Part shown: one piece after another, positions 1 through 7,971 of the stretch
Layout: every line of letters begins with the position of its first letter
How positions within the stretch are numbered: the first letter of the stretch is position 1
Virus record (IMG/VR): IMGVR_UViG_3300047392_000229
Coordinates: 1-35,955 of that record
Direction: 5' to 3' (one strand)
Length of the DNA: 35,955 nt
DNA from: a virus
Position numbers and translations under genes: made by a program
Notes under the pieces: generated by a model
Databases searched by the model: none
What the model was told of the DNA's origin: nothing
Seen by the model: only the letters and a program-made list of their open reading frames with translations

Positions 1-19
1 CGATTAAGCACAAGACCCC
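1..19. repeat. Terminal direct repeat from circular assembly
   Basis: The first 19 bases (CGATTAAGCACAAGACCCC) are identical to positions 35937-35955. A short exact terminal overlap is the usual mark of a circular or terminally redundant genome closed by an assembler, so the window is probably one complete phage genome. A physical terminal repeat is possible but would normally be longer. Confidence 0.9.
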
Positions 20-50
20 CACCCACCCCCTATCAACAACAAAAGACCCC

Positions 51-78
51 TTCAAAAAATTTTTTTATAGTTTAGAAT
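51..78 (+). promoter_or_regulatory. Candidate late promoter upstream of terminase genes
   Basis: TTCAAA (51-56, 4 of 6 to the -35 consensus) and TAGAAT (73-78, 5 of 6 to the -10 consensus) are 16 bases apart in a very A/T-rich stretch. A start near 85 would give a short leader carrying the AGGAG site before the terminase small subunit. TATAGT at 66-71 is an alternative -10. This is a consensus match only. Confidence 0.35.
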
Positions 79-105
79 TTGTAGACATTAAATCAAGGAG
101 AAGAT

Positions 106-552
106 ATGGCTGGGTTTCCTATGAGGAGAGCGTTGGAGAAGAAGATAGAGAGTCTGGGAGGGATAGAGTTCGTCACGGCACACATAAGCCAAGGAATGAC
201 AATTGGACGTTTGGCTGAGTTCATAGAGTGTTCTAGACCTATGCTTAGTTTCTGGATAAACCATACTGATGAGCGTAGGGATGCGGTGCTTAAAGCGAGA
301 AAGTTAAAGGCTGAGAAACTGGCTGAAGAGGCTCTAGAGATTGCGGATGAGGCTGATGAGACAAGTAATTCAGGTGTTAACAAGGCTAGACTCCAGGTTG
401 ATACTCGTAAGTGGATGGCCTCTAAGCTTGATCCTGAGAACTATGGAGACACTGCTAAGACCCAAGTGAATATCAGTTTGGGTGACCTCCACCTCCAAGC
501 TTTAAAGCATATGGGTAAGGTAGAACCCATAACCTTGGAAAACAATGAATAA
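106..552 (+). CDS. terS: Terminase small subunit
   Basis: 148 aa. It would recognise the packaging site on phage DNA and hand it to the large subunit. Residues about 30-60 (MTIGRLAEFIECSRPMLSFW and onward) fit a helix-turn-helix. They are followed by a charged helix with the KAEKLAEEALEIADEA pattern and an ARLQVDTRKWMASKLDP segment, both typical of phage small terminases. A clear AAGGAGAAG site lies just before the ATG. The gene overlaps the large subunit by 8 bases, the usual terS-terL arrangement. The nearby repeats across the genome join (35892 to 50) are plausible packaging signals. Confidence 0.9.
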   Translation: MAGFPMRRALEKKIESLGGIEFVTAHISQGMTIGRLAEFIECSRPMLSFWINHTDERRDAVLKARKLKAEKLAEEALEIADEADETSNSGVNKARLQVDTRKWMASKLDPENYGDTAKTQVNISLGDLHLQALKHMGKVEPITLENNE

Positions 553-1939
553 CCCCTTTATTCAGTTCATCACCCTTTACAGGACTGACCCTGTTCTTTT
601 TGTCAAAGAGGTACTTGGAGTAGAGCCTGACGAATGGCAGAAAGACTTCTTGAACGCTGTAGCCTCTGGTGAGCGGAAGATAAGTATTCGTTCTGGTCAC
701 GGGGTTGGTAAGTCAACGACTGCTTCTTGGGCGATGTTGTGGTTCTTGTTGACCAGGTATCCTGTCAAGGTAGTGGTCACTGCCCCTACTTCTGCCCAAC
801 TTTATGATGCTTTGTTTGCTGAACTGAAGAGATGGGTCAAAGAACTACCCCAACCCATCCAAGAGCTACTTGATGTCAAACAAGAGAGGATTGAACTGAA
901 GGCTTCCGCTACTGAGGCGTTTATCTCTGCTAGAACATCTCGTGCTGAACAACCAGAGGCTCTACAAGGCGTCCACTCTGATAACGTGATGTTGGTAGCG
1001 GATGAGGCTTCTGGCGTTCCTGAAGCGGTGTTCGAGGCCGCTGCGGGTTCTATGTCTGGTCACAACGCTCTGACCATCCTTCTGGGCAACCCTGTACGTA
1101 GTTCTGGCTTCTTCTTTGAGACACACAACCGACTGAAAGACGAATGGTGGACTAGAAGGGTGTCTTGTATTGACTCTACCCGTGTCAGTAAAGAATACGT
1201 AGAAGACATGAAATCTCGCTATGGCGAGGAAAGTAATGCTTACAGGATTCGTGTACTTGGAGAGTTCCCCCGTAGTGATGATGACACCATTATCCCGATG
1301 GAACTGCTTGAATCTGCCAAACATCGAGACACAAGAGCCTATGAGGATGCTCCTATTGTCTGGGGACTGGACGTAGCTAGGTTTGGCTCCGACTCGTCAG
1401 TTTTGTGTAAGCGGCAATCTAACGTAGTCCACACCCTAGAGCGGTGGAGGAATCTGGATTTGATGCAGTTAACAGGTGCGGTGGTGGCCCAGTACGAAGC
1501 TTGTGACCATAAGAGTAGACCTGCCGAGATTCTGGTTGACTCAATTGGATTGGGAGCGGGTGTTGTTGACCGACTAAGAGAGCTAAAGCTTCCCGCTCGG
1601 GGGATTAACGTGTCCGAGAGTCCCGCTATGGGCGGTACTTATCTGAACTTGAGAGCGGAGTTGTGGCACAAAGCCAAGGCTTGGCTAGAGAAGAGGGACT
1701 GTAAGATCCCTAATAACGAAGATTTAATCGGAGAACTGGCGACTGTCAGGTACACATTTACTTCTAACGGCAAGATCAAGATTGAGTCCAAGGATGATAT
1801 TCGTAGGAGAGGATTGAAGTCTCCTGACATGGCTGATGCTTTTGTGTTGACATTTGCATCCGATGCCGCCACCATCTCATGGGGGTCAAACAACTCTTGG
1901 GGTAAACCGATTAAAAGGTTAATTCGTGGGCTAGTTTGA
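545..1939 (+). CDS. terL: Terminase large subunit
   Basis: 464 aa, the normal length for this ATPase-nuclease that pumps DNA into the prohead. The Walker A motif is GHGVGKST (51-58). The Walker B region is VMLVADEA (148-155) with D153/E154. GNPVR (181-185) is a likely coupling motif. The nuclease half opens with IVWGLDVARFGSDSS (acidic D276), continues through EILVDSIGLGAG and ends with SPDMADAFVLTFA near the C terminus, giving the RNase H-like acidic set. The start lies inside the small-subunit gene, which favours translational coupling. A terminator follows 16 bases after the stop. Confidence 0.97.
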   Translation: MNNPFIQFITLYRTDPVLFVKEVLGVEPDEWQKDFLNAVASGERKISIRSGHGVGKSTTASWAMLWFLLTRYPVKVVVTAPTSAQLYDALFAELKRWVKELPQPIQELLDVKQERIELKASATEAFISARTSRAEQPEALQGVHSDNVMLVADEASGVPEAVFEAAAGSMSGHNALTILLGNPVRSSGFFFETHNRLKDEWWTRRVSCIDSTRVSKEYVEDMKSRYGEESNAYRIRVLGEFPRSDDDTIIPMELLESAKHRDTRAYEDAPIVWGLDVARFGSDSSVLCKRQSNVVHTLERWRNLDLMQLTGAVVAQYEACDHKSRPAEILVDSIGLGAGVVDRLRELKLPARGINVSESPAMGGTYLNLRAELWHKAKAWLEKRDCKIPNNEDLIGELATVRYTFTSNGKIKIESKDDIRRRGLKSPDMADAFVLTFASDAATISWGSNNSWGKPIKRLIRGLV

Positions 1940-1954
1940 TGCCGTTGCCACTTT

Positions 1955-1982
1955 GAGCTACCTAAACAGTGGCTCTTTTTTT
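1955..1982 (+). terminator. Rho-independent terminator after terL
   Basis: GAGCTAC (1955-1961) pairs with GTGGCTC (1969-1975) around a CTAAACA loop, with one G-U pair, and is followed by seven T. It sits directly behind the terminase large-subunit stop, so it should separate the terminase transcript from the portal and capsid genes at least partly. Confidence 0.85.
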
Positions 1983-1988
1983 GTTTAA

Positions 1989-2008
1989 CACAATATGGTA
2001 CTATTGTG
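1989..2008. promoter_or_regulatory. Perfect inverted repeat in the leader before the small-protein block
   Basis: CACAATA (1989-1995) and TATTGTG (2002-2008) are exact inverted copies with six bases between them. They lie between the terminator and the ribosome-binding site of the next gene. This could be an operator for a promoter here or a small leader hairpin. I find no convincing -35/-10 pair with normal spacing. Confidence 0.45.
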
Positions 2009-2028
2009 CAACCTTTCTGGAGATTTCT

Positions 2029-2214
2029 ATGAAAATGGACGAAGCAGCCAAGAAAATTGGCATGGTAATGGGTGAGTACAAGGACAAGAAGCTCAAGTCT
2101 TCTTCTGGTCAAAAGGTTAAATCCCGTGACCAAGCTATTGCGATTGCTTTGAGCGAGGCTCGTTCCATGCCTAAACGTGGATCTAGAACTGCTACTAATC
2201 GGAGCAAGAAATGA
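2029..2214 (+). CDS. Small basic protein, DUF6496-like
   Basis: 61 aa, lysine-rich. The pattern KIGMVMGEYKDKKLKSSSGQ followed by VKSRDQAIAIALSEARS matches the DUF6496 type of small protein common in phages and some bacteria; its role is unknown. I chose the ATG at 2029 because CTGGAGA lies 6 bases upstream and the family begins with a short acidic or basic helix. A longer frame from 1969 would run through the terminator. The stop overlaps the next start as ATGA. Confidence 0.75.
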   Translation: MKMDEAAKKIGMVMGEYKDKKLKSSSGQKVKSRDQAIAIALSEARSMPKRGSRTATNRSKK

Positions 2215-2357
2215 AAAACGGACTCTATGCCAACATCGCAGCTAAACGTGAGCGCATAGCCGCTGGCTCTAAAGAGAAGATGCGTAAGCCTGGCACTAAA
2301 GGCGCTCCTACTGCCAAAGACTTTAAACAAGCGGCTAAGACTGCTAAGAAAAAATGA
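2211..2357 (+). CDS. Small basic conserved phage protein
   Basis: 48 aa and strongly basic, with GLYANIAAKRERIAAGSKEK, MRKPGTKGAPTAKDF and a lysine-rich tail. The GLYANI...GSKEKMRKPG...GAPTAKDFK pattern is familiar from phage genomes next to DUF6321-type proteins, but I know no function. It is joined to both neighbours by ATGA overlaps, so it is almost certainly translated as part of this block. A nucleic-acid-binding or head-associated role is only a guess from charge and position before the portal. Confidence 0.7.
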   Translation: MKNGLYANIAAKRERIAAGSKEKMRKPGTKGAPTAKDFKQAAKTAKKK

Positions 2358-2650
2358 CTGCGGCTTGGACTCGCAAAGAGGGTAAGAACTCTAAAGGTGG
2401 CCTCAATGAAAAAGGCCGTAAGTCCTATGAGCGAGAGAATCCAGGCAGTAACTTAAAAGCACCAGTAAAGTCTGGTGACAACCCAAGAAGAGCCTCTTTC
2501 CTTGCTCGAATGGGTGGTATGCCAGGACCTGAGAGAAAACCAGATGGTAGCCCTACTCGTTTGTTGCAAAGCCTCCAAGCGTGGGGAGCTAGTTCAAAGG
2601 CTGATGCTAAGGCAAAAGCTAAAGCTATATCAGCTAGGAATAAAAAATGA
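2354..2650 (+). CDS. Small basic protein, DUF6321-like
   Basis: 98 aa. The start TAAWTRKEGKNSKGGLNEKG and the following SYERENPGSNLKAPV, NPRRASFLARMGGMPG and C-terminal LLQSLQAWG match the DUF6321 pattern (AWTRKxGKxxxGGLNxxGRxSY...NPRRxSFxARMxGM). The family is widespread in phages and has no settled function. Position between terminase and portal suggests a packaging or head role, which is inference. Starts and stops overlap both neighbours as ATGA. Confidence 0.8.
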   Translation: MTAAWTRKEGKNSKGGLNEKGRKSYERENPGSNLKAPVKSGDNPRRASFLARMGGMPGPERKPDGSPTRLLQSLQAWGASSKADAKAKAKAISARNKK

Positions 2651-3090
2651 AATGCCCTATCGCAACCTATGACATCAAGGTCAATTTAAAAGCTCGTGAT
2701 TGGGCGTTTAAGAATGTTGGCTATGGTCCTGCTAATCCTGATGAAGAGAATAAAGACTTCTGGAAAGCACGAGCAGATGAATGGCAAACAGATGTTGAGG
2801 ATGCCAAAGAAATGCGTTGCGGTAACTGCGCTGCATTCATCCAGACTCCAGAGATGCTTAATTGCATCCTAAAAGGCATTGATGAAGAGTCTGATGGTTA
2901 TGCCAAAGATGTCCAAGGTGCGGCTAACTTAGGTTACTGTGAACTGTTTGACTTCAAATGTGCGGGCGCTCGTACTTGTTCAGCATGGCTGTCTGGTGGT
3001 CCTATTACCAAGAAGATGACCAAAAATCAGCAGAATATGTTGATGATGGCTAAGACAGAATACGATATGGAAGATGAGGGAGAAGAATAA
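2647..3090 (+). CDS. Cysteine-rich conserved phage protein before portal
   Basis: 147 aa. Cysteines at 3, 58, 61, 73, 98, 105 and 111 sit in the blocks RCGNCAAF, GYCELFDFKC and ARTCSAW, an arrangement that could bind zinc or an iron-sulphur cluster. The block GNCAAF...GYC...FDFKCAxARTCxAW recurs in phage proteins next to portal genes and has some likeness to high-potential iron-sulphur proteins. I cannot settle the ligand. The C terminus is acidic (DMEDEGEE). The stop overlaps the portal start by one base. Confidence 0.7.
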   Translation: MKCPIATYDIKVNLKARDWAFKNVGYGPANPDEENKDFWKARADEWQTDVEDAKEMRCGNCAAFIQTPEMLNCILKGIDEESDGYAKDVQGAANLGYCELFDFKCAGARTCSAWLSGGPITKKMTKNQQNMLMMAKTEYDMEDEGEE

Positions 3091-5336
3091 TGCAACAAGA
3101 TAACCCAATGTTGATGGCTGAAACCTTACAAGGCGAGGCTCAAGAAGATGAAGTGATGTCAGAAGAGGAACTGCAAGGCGTTATTTCTGCTGAAATCACC
3201 GATGCTATCTCCTTCATCGATGATGACATTGGTGGCAATCGTGCATTGGCTACTGAATACTACTATGGACAGGCATTTGGTAACGAAGAGGAAGGCCGTT
3301 CACAAGTAGTTTCTATGGATGTGCGCGATACAGTGCAAGGCATTTTGCCAAGCCTGATGCGTATCTTCTTTGGTCCAGAGCGTGTTGTTGAGTTTGCCCC
3401 CCAAGGTCCTGAAGATGTGGCCTCTGCTGAACAAGCAACCGACTATGTTGACTTTATTCTGAAGCGAGACAACCCTGGCTTTAAGATTCTTCACTCTGCC
3501 TTTAAAGACGCTCTAGTACGCAAGTGCGGAATTATCAAATACTGGTGGGATGAGTCTGTTGAAGTTCGTGCAGATTCGTTCTCAATGCTTGATGAACAAA
3601 GCATGATGATGCTCACTAGCGATCCAGATATTGAGATCTCTGCCGTTCGTGAATACCCAATGCCTGGCATGGAGCCACAAAACGAAGCTCAAGGCATTAT
3701 GACTCCTCCTCCCATGTTGTACGATGTGGAGATTAAGCGCAGAATTAAATCTGGCAAAGTAAAGATTGAGGCTTTACCGCCTGAAGAGTTCCTGATTGAC
3801 CGCAGAGCAAAGTCCATTGAGGATGCTACTTTTGTAGGTCACAGGACCATGAAGACTGTTTCTGACCTAGTTGCAATGGGTTATGACTACGATGAGATGG
3901 TTGAAGAGGCGGGTAATGGTAACGACTTTGACAACAACCAAGAGTACCAAGCTCGTAACCCATTTGCGGTAATCAGCACTGCTAACAATGGTGATCCATC
4001 TAGCAAGAGTCTTATGTACATTGAGGGATACTTAAAAGTAGACTTTGATGGCGATGGCATTGCTGAATTGCGTAGGATTTGCACAATCGGTTCTGGCAAC
4101 AAAGTTGTTCGCAATGAGATCGTTTCTGATCGTCAATTCGCTGACTTCTGCCCAGATCCAGAGCCACATACATTCTTTGGTATGTGTCCCGCTGACGTTG
4201 TGATGGACATTCAGCGTATTAAATCTAATGTCCAACGTGGCATCTTAGACTCCTTGGCTCAAGCTATCAATCCTCGCACTGCGATTGTTGAGGGTCAGGC
4301 CAACATGGATGACGTTCTTAACACCGAAGTTGGTGCAGTTATCCGCATGAGAGCGCCAGGCATGGTTCAGCCGTTTACCACTCCATTTGTTGGTCAAGCA
4401 GCGTTCCCAATGCTTGAGTACTTGGATGACATTAAACAGACCCGTACAGGCATTTCTAAGGCCGCTTCTGGCTTGGATGCAGATGCACTGCAAAGCACCA
4501 CCAAAGCCGCGGTTTCTGCGACTGTGAATGCCGCTCATCAGCACATTGAGATGATTGCCCGTATCTTTGCTGAAACAGGCTTGCGTAAGTTGTTTACTGG
4601 CATCTTGAAGTTGATTACAGAAAACCAAGACAAAGCGCGTATGGTGCGTTTGCGTAATACATTTGTGCCAATTAACCCACGTTCATGGGATGCAAACATG
4701 GATGTGATTGTCAATGTGGGTGTTGGTGATGGCACTCTTGAGGAGCGTGTTGCCCTGTTAACTCAGGTTGCTTCACGGCAAGAGCAGATCATTGCCCAAC
4801 AAGGTCCAAGTAATCCTGTTGTATCAATACCACAGTACACAAACACTTTAACCAAGATGTTGCAGTTGGCGGGTATCAAGGATTCTCAGAATTACTTTAC
4901 TCAGTTACCAGTTGATTGGAAGGCTCCAGAGTCTCCACCACCACAACCTTCTCCAGAGGAGATTCTGGCTAAAGTACAGGCTGAATCTATCCAAGCCGAT
5001 ATCCAGAAGAAAGCCGCTGAACTACAGTTGGATCGTGAAAAAGCGATCATGGCTGATGACCGCGAAAGAGATCGTGTTGAGCAAGATGGTATTTTGCGTA
5101 GATATGAGCTAGAATTGAAATATGGTGTACAAATTCAAAGTGCGGAAATAAATGCCGCAATGAATAGAGATAGAGAATTTATCCGTCAACAAGCTGCAAT
5201 GAGTCAACAAGCTCCAATGGAACAAGCTCAGATGAATCCTCAAATGAGTCCTGACCAAATGATGAATCAAGGTCCAGAGATGAATCCTGATTTCGGAATG
5301 AGCCAAGAGCCTCAACAGCCCCAACCAATGATGTAA
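3090..5336 (+). CDS. Portal protein, SU10-like
   Basis: 748 aa. This forms the dodecameric portal at one head vertex through which DNA enters and leaves. The N terminus is acidic. The core runs through IDDDIGGNRALATEYYYGQ, VRDTVQGILPSLMRIFF and DFILKRDNPGF, typical of long portal proteins of the SU10/P22 type. The C-terminal 120 residues are a Q/E/R-rich coiled coil passing into a Met-Gln-Pro tail, as expected for a portal barrel. It follows the terminase genes and precedes the scaffold and major capsid protein, the standard order. P22-like portal is the alternative family. Confidence 0.92.
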   Translation: MQQDNPMLMAETLQGEAQEDEVMSEEELQGVISAEITDAISFIDDDIGGNRALATEYYYGQAFGNEEEGRSQVVSMDVRDTVQGILPSLMRIFFGPERVVEFAPQGPEDVASAEQATDYVDFILKRDNPGFKILHSAFKDALVRKCGIIKYWWDESVEVRADSFSMLDEQSMMMLTSDPDIEISAVREYPMPGMEPQNEAQGIMTPPPMLYDVEIKRRIKSGKVKIEALPPEEFLIDRRAKSIEDATFVGHRTMKTVSDLVAMGYDYDEMVEEAGNGNDFDNNQEYQARNPFAVISTANNGDPSSKSLMYIEGYLKVDFDGDGIAELRRICTIGSGNKVVRNEIVSDRQFADFCPDPEPHTFFGMCPADVVMDIQRIKSNVQRGILDSLAQAINPRTAIVEGQANMDDVLNTEVGAVIRMRAPGMVQPFTTPFVGQAAFPMLEYLDDIKQTRTGISKAASGLDADALQSTTKAAVSATVNAAHQHIEMIARIFAETGLRKLFTGILKLITENQDKARMVRLRNTFVPINPRSWDANMDVIVNVGVGDGTLEERVALLTQVASRQEQIIAQQGPSNPVVSIPQYTNTLTKMLQLAGIKDSQNYFTQLPVDWKAPESPPPQPSPEEILAKVQAESIQADIQKKAAELQLDREKAIMADDRERDRVEQDGILRRYELELKYGVQIQSAEINAAMNRDREFIRQQAAMSQQAPMEQAQMNPQMSPDQMMNQGPEMNPDFGMSQEPQQPQPMM

Positions 5337-5612
5337 ATGGACGATCTAGAAATTAACCTCGCAAGAGGAGACAAAGCCAGACTACTTCTTGAGGATGAAC
5401 TCCTCAATGAGATGCTGAAACGAATTGAAGATGACTGTTATCGTGAGATCAGGTCTTCCAAATTAATGGAAGGTCCTATCAGGGAGCAAGCTTATTTGCT
5501 TCTCACCACGATAGACATCTTGAGGGCGAAACTACGAGCTGTTATGGATACAGGAAAAATGGCAGAAGTTGCCATTGCTCGTAGACGGGGAAGACCCCCG
5601 AAACTAGATTGA
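5337..5612 (+). CDS. Small charged protein between portal and scaffold
   Basis: 91 aa. Its ATG directly follows the portal stop codon. The protein is largely helical and charged (RLLLEDELLNEMLKRIEDDC, then ILRAKLRAVMDTGKM) and ends RRRGRPPKLD, an AT-hook-like basic tip that might touch DNA. Small helical proteins at this place occur in many podovirus head modules, but I do not recognise a named family. Tight spacing implies co-translation with the portal. Confidence 0.75.
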   Translation: MDDLEINLARGDKARLLLEDELLNEMLKRIEDDCYREIRSSKLMEGPIREQAYLLLTTIDILRAKLRAVMDTGKMAEVAIARRRGRPPKLD

Positions 5613-5633
5613 TTGTTAAACTAAGAGGTAAAT

Positions 5634-6620
5634 ATGTCCGATAACGCACAAGCAGTCGGTTCGATTACAGTAAACCAAGCAGCGCAAAGCTTTGCTACTA
5701 TGCTAGACAGCCAAGAGGGTGTTGACACTGGTGCAGAGGCGCAACCAGAGGAGGAGCAATCCGAATCTGAGTCTGAGGAAGTGGAATCTGCGGAGACGCA
5801 AGATGAAACAGAGGAAACTCCCGAGGAAGTAGAAGGTGAAGACGAAGAGGCCGAAGAAGAAGCTCCGAAGGATGAGAAGTTTATCGTCAAAGTAGATGGT
5901 AAAGAAATCGAAGTCCCGAAGGATGAACTGATCCGAGGTTATCAACGCGAAGCTGACTACACACGGAAAACGCAGAAACTAGCAGAAGAGCGCAAATTAG
6001 TCGAGTCTGAGTTTCAGCAAGTACGTGAAGAGCGTCAAACATACGCTCAGATATTAGGACAATTACAGCAAAAATTGCAGGAGTTTGAGCCTCCAGAGCC
6101 TGATTGGAATCGTTTAGAAGTTGAAGACCCAACTGAATATGCCCGTCAATGGACATCACATCAGCGTAGGCAACAACAGAAATACGCAGTACAAGCAGAG
6201 CAAGAGCGGCTCTTTCAAATGCGACAAGCTGAAGAGCAAAAGCAATTACAACAAACGATGGCTCAAGAAATTGCTAGTTTGAAGGAGAAAATTCCTGAGT
6301 GGAGTTCTCCCGATAAGGCCAAAGTAGAAGGTTTAGCTTTGTTGGAGTATGGTCAAAAATTGGGCTTTTCTGAACAGGAACTTAATACGATTACTGATTC
6401 TCGTGCATTGCTCACGCTTCACAAGGCGTGGAAATATGACCAGATGATGAGTAAGCGTCCTGAGTTCCAAGCAAAGATCAAAAAAGCACCCAAGATGGCA
6501 ACTCCTGGTTCAGCGGGTAGCGTAGGTTCTAAGTCTGGTGAATTGAATAACGCAAAAAAGCGTCTTGCACAAACTGGAAGCGTCAGAGATGCCGCATCCC
6601 TTTTCGAGAAATTCATTTAA
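5634..6620 (+). CDS. Capsid scaffolding protein
   Basis: 328 aa. Scaffolds guide assembly of the procapsid and then leave it. About residues 25-80 are a dense Glu/Ser run, followed by KFIVKVDGKEIEVPKDELI, the signature opening seen in phage scaffolds. A long Q/E/R coiled coil fills the middle (about 100-215). The C terminus is basic and Gly/Ser-rich (PGSAGSVGSKSGELNNAKKR) and would bind coat protein. It lies directly before the major capsid gene. Ribosome site AGAGG precedes the ATG. Confidence 0.88.
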   Translation: MSDNAQAVGSITVNQAAQSFATMLDSQEGVDTGAEAQPEEEQSESESEEVESAETQDETEETPEEVEGEDEEAEEEAPKDEKFIVKVDGKEIEVPKDELIRGYQREADYTRKTQKLAEERKLVESEFQQVREERQTYAQILGQLQQKLQEFEPPEPDWNRLEVEDPTEYARQWTSHQRRQQQKYAVQAEQERLFQMRQAEEQKQLQQTMAQEIASLKEKIPEWSSPDKAKVEGLALLEYGQKLGFSEQELNTITDSRALLTLHKAWKYDQMMSKRPEFQAKIKKAPKMATPGSAGSVGSKSGELNNAKKRLAQTGSVRDAASLFEKFI

Positions 6621-6629
6621 GGAATTATC

Positions 6630-7613
6630 ATGTCAGCTATTACCAATACGTATACCCGATTTGACGCTAAAGGCGTTCGGGAAGATCTTTCAAACGTCAT
6701 CTATCAGATCTCTCCAGAAGAGACTCCATTCATGAGCAACATTGGTCGTGAGAACGTCACCAATACTTTCTTTGAATGGCAAACAGATGATTTGGCAAGT
6801 GCTGTTACAACTAACGCACAGATCGAGGGCGATGACATCACCTCTTTCACTGCCGCTACTCCTACAGTTCGTTTGGGTAACTATACCCAGATTAGCCGTA
6901 AAGATGTAATCATCTCTGGCACTTTGGAATCTGTTGATAAAGCAGGTCGTCGCTCTGAATTGAGCTACCAAATGGCTAAAAAATCTGCTGAAATTAAGCG
7001 CGATATGTGCTCCACAATGTTGGCTAACCAAGCCGCCACTGCTGGTTCTACATCTGCCGCTCGTAAAACAGCGGGTCTGTTGGCCTTCTTGAAGACCAAT
7101 ACAAACGAAGGTACTGGTGGTGGTGATCCTTCATACACAACCATTCCTGATGCAGCTCGTACAGATGCTACAACTACTAACTTGCGTTCATTCAGCGAAG
7201 CATTGCTGAAAGACGTAATTCAGAAGGTGTGGACTGAAGGCGGTTCACCAACTATCGTTATGGCTGGTCCTGTTAACAAGCAGAACTTGTCTAAGATGGC
7301 TGGTATCGCTTCTAGCCGTTTCAACATCAATGGTGGTGCTAAACCCGCTACTTTGATTGGCGCGGCTGATATTTATGTTTCCGATTTCGGTAACGTGAGT
7401 ATTGTTCCCAACCGCTTCCAACGTGAGCGTGATGTTTTTGTGCTTGATCCTGAGTACGCATCAGTTGCTTATCTGCGTCCATTCCAGACAGTTGAACTGG
7501 CTAAGACAGGTGATGCCGAGAAGCGTATGCTCTTGTGTGAGTGGGGCTTGAAAGTTAAGAATGAGAAAGCTCATGGCGCTGTCTATGACCTGAACTCTAC
7601 AATTCAGACCTAA
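6630..7613 (+). CDS. Major capsid protein, SU10/DUF5309-like
   Basis: 327 aa. The start TNTYTRFDAKGVREDLSNVI followed by YQISPEETPFMSNIGR, FEWQTDDLA and NYTQISRKDVIISGT matches the SU10-type (DUF5309) major head protein family. These proteins have an HK97-like fold and build the icosahedral shell. The LDPEYASVAYLRPFQTVELA segment near the C terminus is also typical. AGGAA precedes the ATG. A strong terminator lies 13 bases after the stop, which suits high and separately metered expression of the coat gene. Confidence 0.93.
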   Translation: MSAITNTYTRFDAKGVREDLSNVIYQISPEETPFMSNIGRENVTNTFFEWQTDDLASAVTTNAQIEGDDITSFTAATPTVRLGNYTQISRKDVIISGTLESVDKAGRRSELSYQMAKKSAEIKRDMCSTMLANQAATAGSTSAARKTAGLLAFLKTNTNEGTGGGDPSYTTIPDAARTDATTTNLRSFSEALLKDVIQKVWTEGGSPTIVMAGPVNKQNLSKMAGIASSRFNINGGAKPATLIGAADIYVSDFGNVSIVPNRFQRERDVFVLDPEYASVAYLRPFQTVELAKTGDAEKRMLLCEWGLKVKNEKAHGAVYDLNSTIQT

Positions 7614-7626
7614 TCTGAAATATAAG

Positions 7627-7654
7627 GGGTGGGCTAATAACCCACCCTTTTTTT
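7627..7654 (+). terminator. Strong terminator after the major capsid gene
   Basis: GGGTGGG (7627-7633) and CCCACCC (7641-7647) pair perfectly around CTAATAA and are followed by seven T. This is the strongest intrinsic terminator in the window. Genes downstream lie on the same strand with no clear promoter, so it probably works as an attenuator between coat and tail genes. Confidence 0.93.
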
Positions 7655-7656
7655 AT

Positions 7657-7971
7657 ATGACATCAAAACTATTTAGTGAAGATCCTCTTACTGGTGTACG
7701 TAAGATGTGGCATTACGATGCCGAAAAAGATGAAGCCACTATTGAGACAATTATTGATGCTACACAAGTAGTAGCAGACAATAGAGAAAGATTTAATTCT
7801 TTTGATGAGAGAGCTAGTTGGAAGGGTGATATGCATCATGTGGCATCCATCCCAATGGCGTTGTTTTATCAAATGAAAGCCGAAGGAAAACTTGATGACC
7901 AAGCTTATATGAAGCGTTGGCTCAATGATCCTGATAATCGTGCATTTCGCACTAGACCTGGAGAAGTTTAA
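7657..7971 (+). CDS. Conserved phage protein directly behind the coat terminator
   Basis: 104 aa. The pattern KLFSEDPLTGVRKMWHYDAE, then HHVASIPMALFYQMKAEGKL and RWLNDPDNRAFRTRPGEV is a familiar podovirus protein; I know no tested function. The family start (KLFSxDPLTG) fixes the ATG at 7657. That ATG is only two bases after the T-run of the terminator and has no Shine-Dalgarno site, which is odd. The stop overlaps the next ATG by one base. The ending RTRPG is characteristic. Confidence 0.8.
   Translation: MTSKLFSEDPLTGVRKMWHYDAEKDEATIETIIDATQVVADNRERFNSFDERASWKGDMHHVASIPMALFYQMKAEGKLDDQAYMKRWLNDPDNRAFRTRPGEV

Noticed and set aside
962-1324. 120-codon - strand frame inside terL
   Set aside because: Antisense to the conserved ATPase and nuclease motifs, without a ribosome site.
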